Source: Bacillus vallismortis (GTDB taxonomy: Bacteria; Bacillota; Bacilli; Bacillales; Bacillaceae). From it: a stretch of DNA of 64,000 nt. Where the stretch lies: positions 2,532,137-2,596,136 of the forward strand of contig NZ_CP160797.1 in assembly GCF_040784915.1 (NCBI RefSeq), written 5' to 3'. Numbering within the stretch: position 1 is the stretch's first letter; each line of letters begins with the position of its first letter. Made by a program: the position numbers and the translations under genes. The notes under the pieces are model-generated. The model worked only from the letters and a program-made list of their open reading frames with translations. It was not told where the DNA came from and ran no database searches. Positions 48,467 to 58,681 of the stretch are shown one piece after another.

Positions 48467-49338
48467 TAGGTCCACTGTTTTAAAAACTGCTCTGTCCGTC
48501 TTTTACCTAGCTCAATCAGGGCTAGTTTTTTTTGTTGTGTTAAATGAAAATCGGTCGCCATGATGTCATCAACCGGGAGAAAAATGATGTTTTGTTCATA
48601 GCGTGACGCAATGTGCCTTGCGTCATGTGCATCCTTCATCGTTTCAAACAGGGCGCCGAACAGTTCGAATGCGTTGCGGATATTTTTTCGCGGACGCTCC
48701 CTTTCCCGCGGTGCAAGCGTCACACCGATAACAGGGCGTTTTCTTTCCTTTGAAAACAGCCAGATGGGAAAATTGCTTAACACCCCTCCGTCAACAACCG
48801 TGGCGGTGTCTGTGTCCGTTTTTAATTTTATCGGTTCAAAGAAATACGGAATGCTGCAGCTCATTCTTACCGCCCTGGCAACCGGAAACATATCGGGATT
48901 TAACCCGTAACGGACCAAATCGTCCGGCAAAACAATCATGGTGCCGTTTGTCAGATCAGAAGCGATAAGGCGCAGAGACCCCTTCTGCAAATCACCGAAA
49001 ACCCTTATGCCTTTCGCTCTTAACAGATCAGCAATCCATTTTTCTATCGTATCGCCTTTATATAAGCCAAGACGCCAGTAAATGGACACCCACTGAAGCA
49101 TTTTCAAGGGGAGAAATGAGTACCGCTGGTCCAGCAATTTCTCTCCGTCCACTTCTTCAATTAAAGCATGGATTTCTTTACTGGTGTAACCTGAGGCAAT
49201 GAAAGCGGCTATAATTGCGCCCGCGCTTGTACCCGCAAGCCGTTTAAAGCGGAAGCCTTTTTCCTCAAGCACTTCATAAGCGCCTGCCAGGGCAATGCCT
49301 TTTACTCCGCCGCCGGAAAATACACCGTCAATATACAT
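48463..49338 (-). CDS. yqhO: YqhO, patatin-like phospholipase
   Basis: A 291-residue patatin-like protein. The oxyanion loop is FSGGGVKG (about 7-14), the nucleophile serine lies in GTSAG (about 38-42), and the catalytic Asp is in DGG near 190. It should be a serine esterase or lipid acylhydrolase in the cytosol (no signal peptide). I chose MYIDGV behind GGGGGAGGGG. The two genes yqhP and yqhO converge with four shared bases and no terminator visible between them. Confidence 0.9.
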   Translation of the reverse strand: MYIDGVFSGGGVKGIALAGAYEVLEEKGFRFKRLAGTSAGAIIAAFIASGYTSKEIHALIEEVDGEKLLDQRYSFLPLKMLQWVSIYWRLGLYKGDTIEKWIADLLRAKGIRVFGDLQKGSLRLIASDLTNGTMIVLPDDLVRYGLNPDMFPVARAVRMSCSIPYFFEPIKLKTDTDTATVVDGGVLSNFPIWLFSKERKRPVIGVTLAPRERERPRKNIRNAFELFGALFETMKDAHDARHIASRYEQNIIFLPVDDIMATDFHLTQQKKLALIELGKRRTEQFLKQWTY

Positions 49339-49432
49339 CTCATTCCCCTCCCCCTCCATTCAATCGTTTATTACCATTTTAAGAAAACATGCGAAGAAAT
49401 AGACCAACGAATGACGCGCGGCGCAGCGAATC

Positions 49433-49466
49433 AAAAAAAGACGGCCTCCTTCGAGACCGCCTTTTT
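49433..49466 (-). terminator. Terminator of mntR
   Basis: AGGCGGTCTC...GAGGCCGTC followed by a T run on the minus strand begins at the mntR stop. Confidence 0.85.
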
Positions 49467-49893
49467 ACTGATTATGATGTTCTGTTTTCTTTTGGATTGA
49501 TTTCAGATCTTTTTTACGAGCATCATCTTCTTCAAAATATTGAACAAGATCCCCGATGCGATCAATGCTGTTCCAGCTTAAATGATGTTCGATTCCTTCG
49601 ACATCGTTATATATTTTCTCTTCATCAACACCAATGATTCTTAAAAACTGCTCAAGCAATTCATGTCTGTATACCAGCCGTTTGCCTATTTTTTTCCCTT
49701 TAGACGTTAACACGAGACCGCGATATTTTTCATAAATTAAATATTCGTCTTTATCTAGTTTTTGAACCATTTTCGTTACAGAGGAGGGATGGACTGCCAA
49801 TGCTTCCGCAATATCGGAAACCCGTGCATATCCTTTTTCTTCAATCAGCATATAAATCTGTTCAATATAATCTTCCATACTTGGTGTCGTCAT
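49465..49893 (-). CDS. mntR: Manganese transport regulator MntR
   Basis: A 142-residue DtxR-family repressor of manganese uptake. The metal ligands Asp8, Glu11, His77, Glu99, Glu102 and His103 are all present (MEDYIE at 6-11; EGIEHH at 99-104). The winged helix is at about 20-65 and the dimer domain at 70-140. The start MTTPSM follows GGGAGGGTTTCG; a 13-codon longer frame exists without a site. Confidence 0.96.
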   Translation of the reverse strand: MTTPSMEDYIEQIYMLIEEKGYARVSDIAEALAVHPSSVTKMVQKLDKDEYLIYEKYRGLVLTSKGKKIGKRLVYRHELLEQFLRIIGVDEEKIYNDVEGIEHHLSWNSIDRIGDLVQYFEEDDARKKDLKSIQKKTEHHNQ

Positions 49894-49992
49894 CGAAACC
49901 CTCCCAAAAAGCACCTTAACTTTATAAACCATTACAAGTTTACACTAATGAACTTGAAAAAACAAGGATGCTCCGCGGGCCAAAAGCCCTGT

Positions 49993-50829
49993 TTACCGCT
50001 TGTAATTCCATTCATCTGAAGCGTATTTTGTTTCTGCCAAGTGATGTACAAAATCAAGCTCTTCCTGAGATAGTTCGTATGGCTCCAAATGAATGTTAAG
50101 GCCTGTTTCAAATCCTTCTTTAAAGGCTTTACGGGCCTCATCCATCGTTACCTGTTTTTCAGTGAGTTCATTAATGGCAACCGCTTTATTTTTGAAATTG
50201 CGCTGCATCCGCTCTCTGACTCTTTCACTCGGATACAAGAACAGATCAAACAGCTTGTCCTCATCCAAGTCGAGCAGAATGGAGCCGTGCTGAAGAATCA
50301 CGCCTTTTTGCCTCGTTTGCGCGCTTCCCGCCACCTTGCGTCCCTCAACCACTAGCTCATACCATGAGGGCGCGTCAAAACAAACGGATGACCGCGGGTT
50401 TTTTAAGCTTTCTTTTTCTTTGTCAGTTCTCGGAATGGCAAAATAAGCGTCCAGACCAAGATTTCTAAAGCCTTGGAGTATGCCTTCTGAAATGACCCGG
50501 TATGCCTCAGTGACCGTTGCCGGCATTTCGGGATGTTCTTCTGAAACAATCACGCTGTATGTCAATTCCTGATCGTGCAGCACACCTCTCCCGCCGGTCG
50601 GGCGTCTGACGAATCCGAGATTATACTTATGTACGGCTTCAAAATTGATTTCCTTTTTAATATTTTGAAAATACCCTACAGAAAGAGTCGCCGGATTCCA
50701 GCCGTAAAAACGGATAACCGGGGGGATTTTTTCTTCGCTGTGCCAATATAAAAGCGCTTCATCAAGCGCCATATTGAATGCAGGATTTGCATTGCCTGAG
50801 TCTATAAACCGCCAAGTTTCTTTTTCCAT
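49993..50829 (-). CDS. lipM: Octanoyltransferase LipM
   Basis: A 278-residue lipoate-ligase-fold enzyme that moves octanoate from acyl carrier protein to GcvH. The nucleophile Cys150 lies in SSVCFDAP; the [12 protein letters not shown] motif (75-86) and the Lys in GRKVAGSAQ are also present. It starts lipoate biosynthesis. It is divergent from yqhL. The GcvH-centred role fits the nearby gcv operon, though they are separate units. Confidence 0.95.
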   Translation of the reverse strand: MEKETWRFIDSGNANPAFNMALDEALLYWHSEEKIPPVIRFYGWNPATLSVGYFQNIKKEINFEAVHKYNLGFVRRPTGGRGVLHDQELTYSVIVSEEHPEMPATVTEAYRVISEGILQGFRNLGLDAYFAIPRTDKEKESLKNPRSSVCFDAPSWYELVVEGRKVAGSAQTRQKGVILQHGSILLDLDEDKLFDLFLYPSERVRERMQRNFKNKAVAINELTEKQVTMDEARKAFKEGFETGLNIHLEPYELSQEELDFVHHLAETKYASDEWNYKR

Positions 50830-50910
50830 TTTGAGACCTTCCTTACCGTTTTAATAGAATTAGTTTATCAAACTGCCGGGAAAATGAAAAATATTTTCGT
50901 TTCATTATGG

Positions 50911-50954
50911 ATGACAATCGCGCCATGCTTTACTATAATAGTATTTGTCGAAAA
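50911..50954 (+). promoter_or_regulatory. yqhL promoter with an 0A box at the start site
   Basis: ATGACA (50911-50916), 17 bases, and TATAAT (50934-50939) form a good sigma-A promoter. TTTGTCGAAAA at 50944-50954 matches the 0A consensus TTTGTCRAAAA at all 11 positions and covers the expected start of transcription. That position would fit repression by Spo0A. Confidence 0.6.
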
Positions 50955-51019
50955 CGGCTCTATGGCCTTGTTTTACAAAACAGGGTTTTGATTTTATATG
51001 CTAAAGGAGTAGAATCACA

Positions 51020-51400
51020 TTGTCTAATATGATCGTTTTGATTATTTTTGCTGCGTTTATCGTGTATATGATTGCTTCATATGTCTATCAGCAGCGAATT
51101 ATGAAAACACTTACGGAAGAAGAATTCCGCGCGGGTTACCGAAAAGCGCAGCTCATTGATGTCCGTGAACCAAATGAGTTTGAGGGCGGGCATATTTTAG
51201 GCGCCCGCAACATCCCGCTTTCCCAGCTGAAACAGAGAAAAAATGAAATCCGTCCGGACAAGCCTGTTTATCTGTACTGCCAAAACAGCGTCCGCAGCGG
51301 ACGCGCGGCACAAACCCTGCGCAAAAACGGCTGCACTGAGATTTACAACCTAAAAGGCGGCTTTAAAAAATGGGGCGGAAAGATTAAGGCAAAGAAATAA
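51020..51400 (+). CDS. yqhL: YqhL, membrane-anchored rhodanese
   Basis: A 126-residue protein with one N-terminal membrane span (about 4-23) and a single rhodanese domain (about 30-122). The catalytic Cys87 is in YCQNSVRSGR. It should transfer sulfur at the cytosolic face of the membrane; the partner is unknown. The start is TTG behind AAAGGAG; the ATG three codons on is a poorer choice. It is followed by a strong terminator shared with gcvPB. Confidence 0.9.
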   Translation: MSNMIVLIIFAAFIVYMIASYVYQQRIMKTLTEEEFRAGYRKAQLIDVREPNEFEGGHILGARNIPLSQLKQRKNEIRPDKPVYLYCQNSVRSGRAAQTLRKNGCTEIYNLKGGFKKWGGKIKAKK

Positions 51401-51404
51401 AGCA

Positions 51405-51437
51405 AACAGCTGTCTTTTTACAGACAGCTGTTTTTTT
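51405..51437. terminator. Bidirectional terminator of yqhL and gcvPB
   Basis: AACAGCTGTC...GACAGCTGTT with T runs on both strands lies between the convergent yqhL and gcvPB ends. Confidence 0.9.
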
Positions 51438-52903
51438 CACTTCTCTTTCGTCTCATACCTGAGCACTGGATGTCTCGCCGCTTTTGTTTCATCCATTCTT
51501 TTTACAATTGTCGTATGCGGCGCCTCCTGGACGATCTCCGGATTCTCCTCCGCTTCTCTTGCGATTTGAATCATAGCGTCGATAAACACATCCAAGGTTT
51601 CCTTTGATTCCGTCTCTGTCGGCTCAATCATGAGGCATTCTTCAACATTAAGCGGGAAATAAATCGTAGGCGGGTGATAGCCGAAATCGAGCAACCGTTT
51701 TGCTATATCAAGCGTACGCACCCCCAGCTTTTTCTGCCGCTTACCTGACAATACAAATTCATGCTTGCAATGACGGTCAAACGGAAGATCGTAATAAGGC
51801 GCGAGCTTTCTCATCATATAGTTGGCGTTTAACACTGCGTTCTCCGTAACAGCCTTTAACCCGTCAGGCCCCATGGAGCGGATATACGCATACGCTCTGA
51901 CATTGATGCCGAAGTTGCCGTAATACGGCTTTACGCGGCCGATCGAATGAGGGCGGTCATCATCAAATGTAAAGCGGCCTTCCTTTTTGATTAAAACTGG
52001 TTTTGGCAAATAAGGAATCAGATCTTTTTTTACACCGACAGGGCCTGAGCCAGGACCTCCGCCGCCATGAGGGCCAGTGAATGTTTTATGCAGGTTGAGG
52101 TGCACTACGTCAAATCCCATATCGCCCGGTCTCGCTTTGCTTAAAACCGCATTTAAATTGGCGCCGTCATAGTACAGTTTCCCCCCCGCTTGGTGAACAA
52201 TTTCCGCCATCTCGGTGATCTGCTCCTCAAACAAGCCAAGCGTGTTCGGATTCGTCAGCATAAGAGCAGCAGTTTCTTCATTCACTGATCTTTTTAAATC
52301 TTCCAGATCGACAAGCCCATTTTCATTCGATTTCACCGTAATCGTTTCAAAGCCAGCTACTGTCGCTGAAGCAGGATTTGTCCCGTGCGCGGAATCAGGA
52401 ACAATGACCTTCGTCCGCTTGAAATCCCCGCGCGCTTCATGATAGGCGCGGATCATCATCAGCCCCGTCCATTCGCCATGCGCCCCGGCAGCTGGCTGAA
52501 GCGTAACCTCATCCATTCCCGTAATTTCCTCGAGGTGCTCACTTAAATCATATAAAAGCTCTAAAGCGCCTTGCACCGTGTCTTCATCTTGAAGAGGATG
52601 AATTGCAGCAAAACCGGGAATGCGCGCGATTTTTTCATTGATTTTCGGATTGTATTTCATTGTGCAAGAACCGAGCGGATAAAAGCCTGAATCCACCCCG
52701 TGATTCCGTTTGGACAGCGCTGTATAATGGCGCATGATATCCAGCTCCGACACCTCCGGCAGCTCTGCGTCCCCGCCACGAATATAGGTGTCTGATAAGA
52801 GGTCCTCCAATTCGACTTCCGGTACATCGAGCTCCGGCAGACTGTAGCCGATGCGGCCTTTTCTGGAAAGCTCAAAAATAAGTGCCTGATCTTGATTACT
52901 CAT
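51437..52903 (-). CDS. gcvPB: Glycine decarboxylase subunit 2 (P-protein, C-terminal half)
   Basis: A 488-residue subunit that holds pyridoxal phosphate on Lys273 ([10 protein letters not shown]), followed by the Gly-rich loop [13 protein letters not shown]. With GcvPA it decarboxylates glycine and loads aminomethyl on GcvH. I chose MSNQDQ behind GGGGGATCGCC. It overlaps gcvPA by eight bases and ends the gcvT-gcvPA-gcvPB operon. Confidence 0.95.
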   Translation of the reverse strand: MSNQDQALIFELSRKGRIGYSLPELDVPEVELEDLLSDTYIRGGDAELPEVSELDIMRHYTALSKRNHGVDSGFYPLGSCTMKYNPKINEKIARIPGFAAIHPLQDEDTVQGALELLYDLSEHLEEITGMDEVTLQPAAGAHGEWTGLMMIRAYHEARGDFKRTKVIVPDSAHGTNPASATVAGFETITVKSNENGLVDLEDLKRSVNEETAALMLTNPNTLGLFEEQITEMAEIVHQAGGKLYYDGANLNAVLSKARPGDMGFDVVHLNLHKTFTGPHGGGGPGSGPVGVKKDLIPYLPKPVLIKKEGRFTFDDDRPHSIGRVKPYYGNFGINVRAYAYIRSMGPDGLKAVTENAVLNANYMMRKLAPYYDLPFDRHCKHEFVLSGKRQKKLGVRTLDIAKRLLDFGYHPPTIYFPLNVEECLMIEPTETESKETLDVFIDAMIQIAREAEENPEIVQEAPHTTIVKRMDETKAARHPVLRYETKEK

Positions 52904-54242
52904 GGCGATCCCCCAATTCCTGAATGAGTGCGTCAATTTCTTCTTTTGTTCTCAGCTCCGTTACAGCAATCAGCATATGACAGTCCAGCTCCGGATACGT
53001 CAGCCCAAGATCGTATCCGCCGATGATGCCTTTTGCCAGCAAACGTTGGTTCACAGCTTTCACCGGTTCATCCAGTTTGATGACAAATTCATTAAACATC
53101 GGTCCGTCAAATATGACGGGGAGGCCCGCTTTTTTTGCTTCTTGCTTTGCATAGTTGGCTTTTAGGAGATTTTGGCGGGCGATTTCTTTTACGCCGTTTT
53201 TCCCGAGAGCTGTCATGGCGACAGAAGCTGCCAGCGCATTTAAAGCTTGGTTCGAGCATATATTTGATGTCGCTTTATCCCTGCGGATATGCTGTTCTCT
53301 TGCTTGTAATGTAAGCACAAAGCCTCTTTTTCCATTTTCGTCTTCCGTTTGTCCGACGAGACGGCCTGGCATCTTTCTCATTAATTTTTTGGTGACGGCG
53401 AAAAAGCCGCAATGCGGGCCGCCATATGCTGATGGAATGCCGAAAGGCTGCGCATCGCCGACGACGATATCAGCCTGAAACTTGCCCGGCGGAGCGAGCA
53501 GGCCTAACGCAAGCGGGTTGGCTGACACAATAAACATGGATTTCCCTTGATGAGCAATAGGCTCAATATCCTTTAACGGCTCGACCCGGCCAAAAAAATT
53601 CGGGTACTGAACGATCACTGCGGCTGTATCCTCGCAAACGGTTTGGCGCAAAGCGTCAAGATCGGTGACGCCATCTGCAGCGGGAACTTCAACGACTTCA
53701 ATATACTGACCTTTTGCATATGTCTTCAGCACTTCTCTCGATTCAGGATGCACGGTTTTTGACACAACGATTTTTTTCTTTTTCGTATGGCCGGAAGCAA
53801 GCATTGCCGCTTCCGCCAAGGCTGTTCCGCCGTCATACATAGAGGAGTTGGCGATATCCATTCCTGTCAGCTCACAGATCATCGTTTGGAATTCGAAAAT
53901 GGCCTGAAGCTCCCCTTGCGAAATTTCCGGCTGGTAGGGCGTATATGCCGTATAAAACTCAGAGCGTGAAATGACATGATCCACAATCACAGGCTGGTAG
54001 TGGTCATATACACCCGCTCCCAAGAAAGACGCGTGTTGTAAGGTATCCTTATTTTTAGAGGCCAGCTTTGTCAGTTCTCTTGTGAGTTCCGTTTCTGACT
54101 TCGCTTTTTTGATTTGATACTCTTTTTTATATTTGACGTTTTCCGGTATATCAGCAAATAGTTCATCGATGCCCCTTACGCCGATAGCGGCAAGCATTTC
54201 TTGTTTATCCTCTTCTGTTGCGGGCAAATAACGGTGCTTCAT
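52896..54242 (-). CDS. gcvPA: Glycine decarboxylase subunit 1 (P-protein, N-terminal half)
   Basis: A 448-residue subunit with an aminotransferase-like fold that lacks the PLP lysine and completes the active site of GcvPB. Typical stretches are the N-terminal [26 protein letters not shown], and [12 protein letters not shown]. The split P-protein arrangement is usual for Bacillus. The gap after gcvT is 29 bases. Confidence 0.95.
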   Translation of the reverse strand: MKHRYLPATEEDKQEMLAAIGVRGIDELFADIPENVKYKKEYQIKKAKSETELTRELTKLASKNKDTLQHASFLGAGVYDHYQPVIVDHVISRSEFYTAYTPYQPEISQGELQAIFEFQTMICELTGMDIANSSMYDGGTALAEAAMLASGHTKKKKIVVSKTVHPESREVLKTYAKGQYIEVVEVPAADGVTDLDALRQTVCEDTAAVIVQYPNFFGRVEPLKDIEPIAHQGKSMFIVSANPLALGLLAPPGKFQADIVVGDAQPFGIPSAYGGPHCGFFAVTKKLMRKMPGRLVGQTEDENGKRGFVLTLQAREQHIRRDKATSNICSNQALNALAASVAMTALGKNGVKEIARQNLLKANYAKQEAKKAGLPVIFDGPMFNEFVIKLDEPVKAVNQRLLAKGIIGGYDLGLTYPELDCHMLIAVTELRTKEEIDALIQELGDRHE

Positions 54243-54271
54243 GTGTTGACTCCTCTCCCCAAGAAAAAATA

Positions 54272-55360
54272 TTAGCGTTTATAAAATGGTGTTTTAACAA
54301 CCTTTGCTTTCACTAATTTTTTGCGAATCTCCACCTCTACAACTGTCCCGATTTCACTCGCTTCCGCAGCAACTAGGGCAAGGCCGACGTTTTTCCCAAA
54401 GGTCGGCGACTGCGTGCCGGTTGTCACCTTTCCGGCAGGCTTGCCATTATAGAACACTTCATATCCGTGCCGCGGTATCCCTTTTTCGATCATTTCGAGA
54501 CCGACAATCTTCCTCATTGCTCCGTTTTCTTTTTGTTCACTCAATACTGACTTGCCGAAAAAATCAGACTCCTTTTTGTGTTTTACGGCAAAGCCTATAC
54601 CTGCTTCAATCGGTGTAATATCCCGGGTCAGCTCCTGGCCGTAAAGCGGGAGCTTCGCTTCAAACCGGAGAGTATCGCGTGCGCCGAGACCGCATGGAAT
54701 CAGCCCATATGCTTCCCCCGCATCAATAATTTGTCCCCATATATACACAGCATCCTCATTGCGGCAGTAAATTTCATACCCGTCCTCACCCGTATAGCCG
54801 GTGCGCGAAATAAGTGCTTTGCAGCCGCTGATATCAGCTTCATCGATAAACGCAAACGGCTTTAATGCAGATAAATCTGAAGACGTAAGCGTTTTTAAGA
54901 TTGTTTCTGCTTTTGGACCCTGTACAGCTAAGAGCGCGATCTGATCAGACAAATTATCAATCTGCACATCACCTGCGGCATGTTCTTTCATCCAAGCCAA
55001 ATCTTTATCTATATTAGATGCATTAATGACCAGCAAATAACTGTTCTCACCTTTTTGATAGATAAGTAAATCATCGACGGTTCCGCCATCCGAATAGCAC
55101 ATCGCCGTATATTGCGCACGGCCTGGCGTTAACGCGGAAACATCATTGGTCATCAGCCTTTGCAAAAAAGACAGACTATCGTTTCCTGACACTTCGATCT
55201 CTCCCATATGAGATACATCAAACAGCCCGGCCGCAGTTCGGACAGCCTCGTGTTCCTTTTTTATAGAAGAAAATTGAACAGGAAGCTCCCAGCCCCCGAA
55301 ATCAATCGTTTTCCCTCCATATTCCTTATACAGGTCAAATAACGGCGTTCTTTTCAGCAT
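54272..55360 (-). CDS. gcvT: Aminomethyltransferase GcvT (T-protein)
   Basis: A 362-residue folate enzyme that takes the methylene from aminomethyl-GcvH to tetrahydrofolate and frees ammonia. Family stretches are [33 protein letters not shown] and the C-terminal [17 protein letters not shown] chose MLKRTPLF behind GGGGAGGAATTCG. The open frame runs 69 codons further but enters the riboswitch. Expression is controlled by glycine. Confidence 0.96.
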   Translation of the reverse strand: MLKRTPLFDLYKEYGGKTIDFGGWELPVQFSSIKKEHEAVRTAAGLFDVSHMGEIEVSGNDSLSFLQRLMTNDVSALTPGRAQYTAMCYSDGGTVDDLLIYQKGENSYLLVINASNIDKDLAWMKEHAAGDVQIDNLSDQIALLAVQGPKAETILKTLTSSDLSALKPFAFIDEADISGCKALISRTGYTGEDGYEIYCRNEDAVYIWGQIIDAGEAYGLIPCGLGARDTLRFEAKLPLYGQELTRDITPIEAGIGFAVKHKKESDFFGKSVLSEQKENGAMRKIVGLEMIEKGIPRHGYEVFYNGKPAGKVTTGTQSPTFGKNVGLALVAAEASEIGTVVEVEIRKKLVKAKVVKTPFYKR

Positions 55361-55401
55361 CGAATTCCTCCCCTTTTTTAACGGCGCAGCTAAAAAAACA
55401 T

Positions 55402-55450
55402 ACAAAAAAGGACAGAGAAACACCTCATGTAAAATGAAGGTTCTCTGTCC
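55402..55450 (-). terminator. Riboswitch-controlled terminator before gcvT
   Basis: GGACAGAGAA and TTTCTCTGTCC form a long stem followed by TTTTTT on the minus strand, about 40 bases before the gcvT start. The 5' arm overlaps the end of the second glycine aptamer, so ligand binding can prevent the terminator. Confidence 0.88.
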
Positions 55451-55636
55451 TGGCACCTGAAAGTTTACTTTGCATACGCAAAGACGTCCCCTTTGGTGGT
55501 TTGCGCATCCGCACAAACACTCTCCAGAGTTGCGTCGAGCAAGAGTTCTTTTGCCTGAGAGATTCACTCCGCAGTTTGCTCCTTCGGCGCCTGTATCCCG
55601 AAGTTCTCGGTCAGGTCTCTCCCCTTGCTGTCATTC
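55441..55636 (-). ncRNA. Tandem glycine riboswitch
   Basis: Two glycine aptamers read on the minus strand. The first holds GGGGAGAGACC, GGCGCCGAAGGAGCAA and AATCTCTCAGGC with AAAGAAC. The second holds CTCTGGAGAGTG, ACCACCAAAGGGGACG and AACTTTCAGGTGCCAGGACAG. These are the conserved blocks of the gcvT RNA class. Glycine binding turns the gcv operon on. A -10 TATAGT at 55665-55670 (minus) may belong to its promoter, without a clear -35. Confidence 0.95.
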
Positions 55637-55802
55637 GCTCATATTTTCATGCTGTTATGGACATACTATAGCAATATCTTACATCAAATACATACTCATA
55701 TCCTACCACCATCACTATATGCTGGGCAACAGCAATTTGGGCAGATTTTTCTTATATTGTGCATTTTAAGAATCGAAGAATAAGAAAGGCGGTTTCAAAA
55801 CA

Positions 55803-57476
55803 ATGGACGCTGAAATGATCTACGATGCAAAATGGCCTGATGAATTCGCTGAAAGGCTTCAACATGATGGCCCGTGGGCGAACTGGGAACTGTACAAGCT
55901 TTCTGCAGAAATCCAGAAAACATTAGCCATTCCTGAATTTGAAGGCTTACGGGCCCCTTTATACCTGCCTTCCTTTACGCCGCTCCCGCACCAGCTTGAG
56001 GTTGCGCAAAAAGTGGTTGAAAAAATGAACGGGAAAGCGATTTTAGCAGACGAGGTAGGCCTTGGGAAAACGGTTGAAGCGGGACTGATTCTAAAAGAAT
56101 ATATGATTCGCGGTTTAGCCAAAAAAGTGTTGATCCTTGTGCCCGCTTCCCTTGTATCACAGTGGGTCAAAGAGCTTCAGGAAAAATTTTTGATCCCGGC
56201 TGTTGAACAAAAAAAAAGCTATGTGTGGGAGCAATGCGATATTGTCGTCTCATCAATCGATACCGCAAAGCGCTCGCCCCACCGTGAAATCGTGCTGTCA
56301 ATCCCATATGATCTCGTGATTATTGATGAGGCGCACAAACTGAAAAATAGCAAAACGAAGAACTATGAATTTGTCCGGAGTCTCGTAAAAAAATATTGCC
56401 TGCTGCTTACCGCGACGCCAATTCAAAACCGTATTGAAGAAATTTTCAATTTGGTGTCCTTATTAAAACCCGGCCATTTAGGCAGCCAAAATCACTTTCA
56501 GGAAGAGTTCGCTAACAAGAAATCCAGTTTAGAAGCGCATGAACATTTAAAAGATCTTGTGAATAAAGTCATGATCCGAAACAGGCGGCATGATACCGGG
56601 CTGTCTTGGAAACAGCGCCATGTTGAAACAGTGCCGATTGAATTTTCTCCATCAGAGCAGGCGCTTTATGATGAAATTTCCCGCCTGAAAGAAGGCATCA
56701 ATAAGCCGGCCAGCATGTTCTCGATTATGACATTGCAAAGAGAATGCTGTTCGAGCAGAGAAGCGGTATATATGACGCTGAAAAAAATGCTTGATCAAAA
56801 AGAAAAACAAGCACCGGCCATTGATGAACGCACCATTTCGGTTTTAATAGACCGCATCAACCAAGTCACACAAAACTCTAAAGCGCTGCAAGTCGTTGAT
56901 CTGATCAAGAAGATAGACGATAAGGTCATCATTTTTACAGAATACCGGGCAACCCAGATTTACCTCCAATGGTTCCTTCAGCAAAACGGCATCAGCTCCG
57001 TGCCGTTCAGAGGCGGATTTAAACGCGGGAAAAAAGACTGGATGAAGGATCTTTTCCGCGAAAAAGTCCAGGTTCTGATTGCAACTGAAGCCGGCGGAGA
57101 AGGGATTAACCTGCAATTTTGCAATCACATGATCAACTATGACCTGCCATGGAATCCGATGCGTCTTGAACAAAGAATCGGAAGAATTCACAGGCTCGGA
57201 CAGGAACGTGACGTGCACATTTACAACATGGCGACAAAACATACTGTGGAAGAGCATATTTTAAAGCTCCTGTATGAAAAAATTCACCTGTTTGAAAAAG
57301 TGGTCGGCGAACTTGATGATATATTAACGAAAATTCAAGTGAACAATTTTGAAGAACATCTGCACGATATTTTGTGCCATTCAGCAACAGAGGAAGACAT
57401 AAAAATCAAAATGGACAACTTAACTTCATTTTTGTCTTATAAAAAACAGCAGCCTGCTGAAAAAAGAGGATCTTAG
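55803..57476 (+). CDS. yqhH: SNF2-family helicase YqhH
   Basis: A 557-residue Swi2/Snf2 ATPase resembling the core of RapA/HepA. Motif I GLGKT is at 86-90 and motif II DEAH at 175-178; LLLTATPIQNR is motif III, and QRIGRIHRLGQ motif VI. It has no extra DNA-binding or nuclease domain. It probably moves along DNA to displace proteins, but the target is unknown. The next gene, yqhG, is 20 bases downstream and likely co-transcribed. Confidence 0.9.
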   Translation: MDAEMIYDAKWPDEFAERLQHDGPWANWELYKLSAEIQKTLAIPEFEGLRAPLYLPSFTPLPHQLEVAQKVVEKMNGKAILADEVGLGKTVEAGLILKEYMIRGLAKKVLILVPASLVSQWVKELQEKFLIPAVEQKKSYVWEQCDIVVSSIDTAKRSPHREIVLSIPYDLVIIDEAHKLKNSKTKNYEFVRSLVKKYCLLLTATPIQNRIEEIFNLVSLLKPGHLGSQNHFQEEFANKKSSLEAHEHLKDLVNKVMIRNRRHDTGLSWKQRHVETVPIEFSPSEQALYDEISRLKEGINKPASMFSIMTLQRECCSSREAVYMTLKKMLDQKEKQAPAIDERTISVLIDRINQVTQNSKALQVVDLIKKIDDKVIIFTEYRATQIYLQWFLQQNGISSVPFRGGFKRGKKDWMKDLFREKVQVLIATEAGGEGINLQFCNHMINYDLPWNPMRLEQRIGRIHRLGQERDVHIYNMATKHTVEEHILKLLYEKIHLFEKVVGELDDILTKIQVNNFEEHLHDILCHSATEEDIKIKMDNLTSFLSYKKQQPAEKRGS

Positions 57477-57496
57477 CCTGTAAGGAGGTTTTATAA

Positions 57497-58291
57497 GTGA
57501 GACAGCAAGAGATTCACGATTTTCTACTTCGTTTTTTTCAGGCAAACAGCTGCCCGATCGTCGATCAAGGTTCCGGCTATATGACAGTGCAGCTTACAGT
57601 TGAAATGGACAAACAGATCATGAACCGCCCTTTCTACTGGCACTGGCGCGAGAAGACAGGCGGCGATCCGAATCCAATGAAAATCACTTTTATTACAGAT
57701 AAGGACACCGCTCCAAAAGACCTAGATGGCGAATTTATTTATTTTGGGGCGCCGCGCCTCTTTCAAATTTTCAAAGCTGTTAAACAAAATGGGAGATTTA
57801 CCAGAATGTATGAGAAAATTGAATCAGCCGGAGCCAAAGTCCCACTTCAGCCTTGGCTTGGTATAAATGTCACGATTTCATACCAGTCCGACATGAAAAA
57901 GGATAAGCTATTGTCACTAGGTCTTCATCTAGTCTCTGGAACCATAATTGAACATTTTCAAAGCAAGCTGACACACCTTTCATTGACGTCGCAAATATGC
58001 GACTATTGCTTCACCATATCGCCTATGATCAAACCAGCAAGCGGCCTTACGCGGATGGAAAACTATATTGCTAAATCCGCCATGCAGGAGCCGTCAGACT
58101 GGGCAGAACAGGCGGTAAACAGGTGGAAGAATGATATGTCATTGCTTGACAAGTTTTATGAGCATGTAGAAGAAAAACCAGAAGAGTATCATCTAGAAAA
58201 ACAGGCGCTGAAATCCTTGTATCAACCAAAGATATTGGTGGAAATTGAAAATGGCGGATTATTTTATTTGCAAAATAATATTTCAAGCTAA
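57497..58291 (+). CDS. yqhG: YqhG, conserved protein of unknown function
   Basis: A 264-residue protein of the YqhG family (PF11079 as I recall). No membrane span, signal peptide or catalytic motif is visible. The first third is acidic and mixed, and a WHWREK segment lies near residue 50. It follows yqhH with a strong AAGGAGG site, and the pair is conserved in Bacilli, so YqhG may be a partner of the helicase. That is inference. It ends just before the sinI control region. Confidence 0.85.
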   Translation: MRQQEIHDFLLRFFQANSCPIVDQGSGYMTVQLTVEMDKQIMNRPFYWHWREKTGGDPNPMKITFITDKDTAPKDLDGEFIYFGAPRLFQIFKAVKQNGRFTRMYEKIESAGAKVPLQPWLGINVTISYQSDMKKDKLLSLGLHLVSGTIIEHFQSKLTHLSLTSQICDYCFTISPMIKPASGLTRMENYIAKSAMQEPSDWAEQAVNRWKNDMSLLDKFYEHVEEKPEEYHLEKQALKSLYQPKILVEIENGGLFYLQNNISS

Positions 58292-58302
58292 CTTTTTTAA
58301 CA

Positions 58303-58356
58303 TTCGACATCGTTCTCGTTTTTTTTGAAAAAATGCGATTATAATAAAGGTATACT
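58303..58356 (+). promoter_or_regulatory. sinI promoter with 0A box
   Basis: TTCGACA (58303-58309) is an inverted 0A box. TTGAAA (58325-58330) and TATACT (58351-58356) are 20 bases apart. Long-spaced sigma-A promoters with 0A boxes just upstream are typical of genes activated by phospho-Spo0A, as sinI is. A TATAAT at 58340-58345 is an alternative -10. Confidence 0.65.
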
Positions 58357-58474
58357 GGAAAAAAATTCTGGCAATTTCAATGGCAAATGACTTCCAGAGA
58401 CGCTGAAGGCATACAATGAGTCATGGCCGGACTGGCTGAAATACATAAACAAGTATTTTAGGAGGAGAAACTGC

Positions 58475-58648
58475 ATGAAAAATGCAAAACAAGAGCACTT
58501 CGAATTAGATCAAGAATGGGTTAAATTGATGATGAAAGCCAAAGAGGCAAATATCAGCCCGGAAGAAATACGAAAATATTTACTTTTAAACAAAAAGTCT
58601 GCTCATCCTGGTCCGGCAGCCAGAAGTCATACCGTAAATCCTTTCTGA
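58475..58648 (+). CDS. sinI: SinI, antagonist of SinR
   Basis: A 57-residue protein that binds SinR and blocks its DNA binding, allowing matrix genes to be expressed. The SinR-like interaction helices are seen in QEWVKLMMKAKEANISPEEI and RKYLLLNKK. The start ATG follows GGAGGAG by seven bases. It is 33 bases before sinR. The AGGAGGAG site is very strong, as needed for a protein titrating SinR. Confidence 0.96.
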   Translation: MKNAKQEHFELDQEWVKLMMKAKEANISPEEIRKYLLLNKKSAHPGPAARSHTVNPF

Positions 58649-58681
58649 ATGTGCTATAATATCACAAGGAAGGTGATGACA

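Noticed and set aside
55361-55567. 69-codon N-terminal extension of the GcvT frame
   Set aside because: It runs through the terminator and second aptamer of the glycine riboswitch, and the strong ribosome site lies at the internal ATG.
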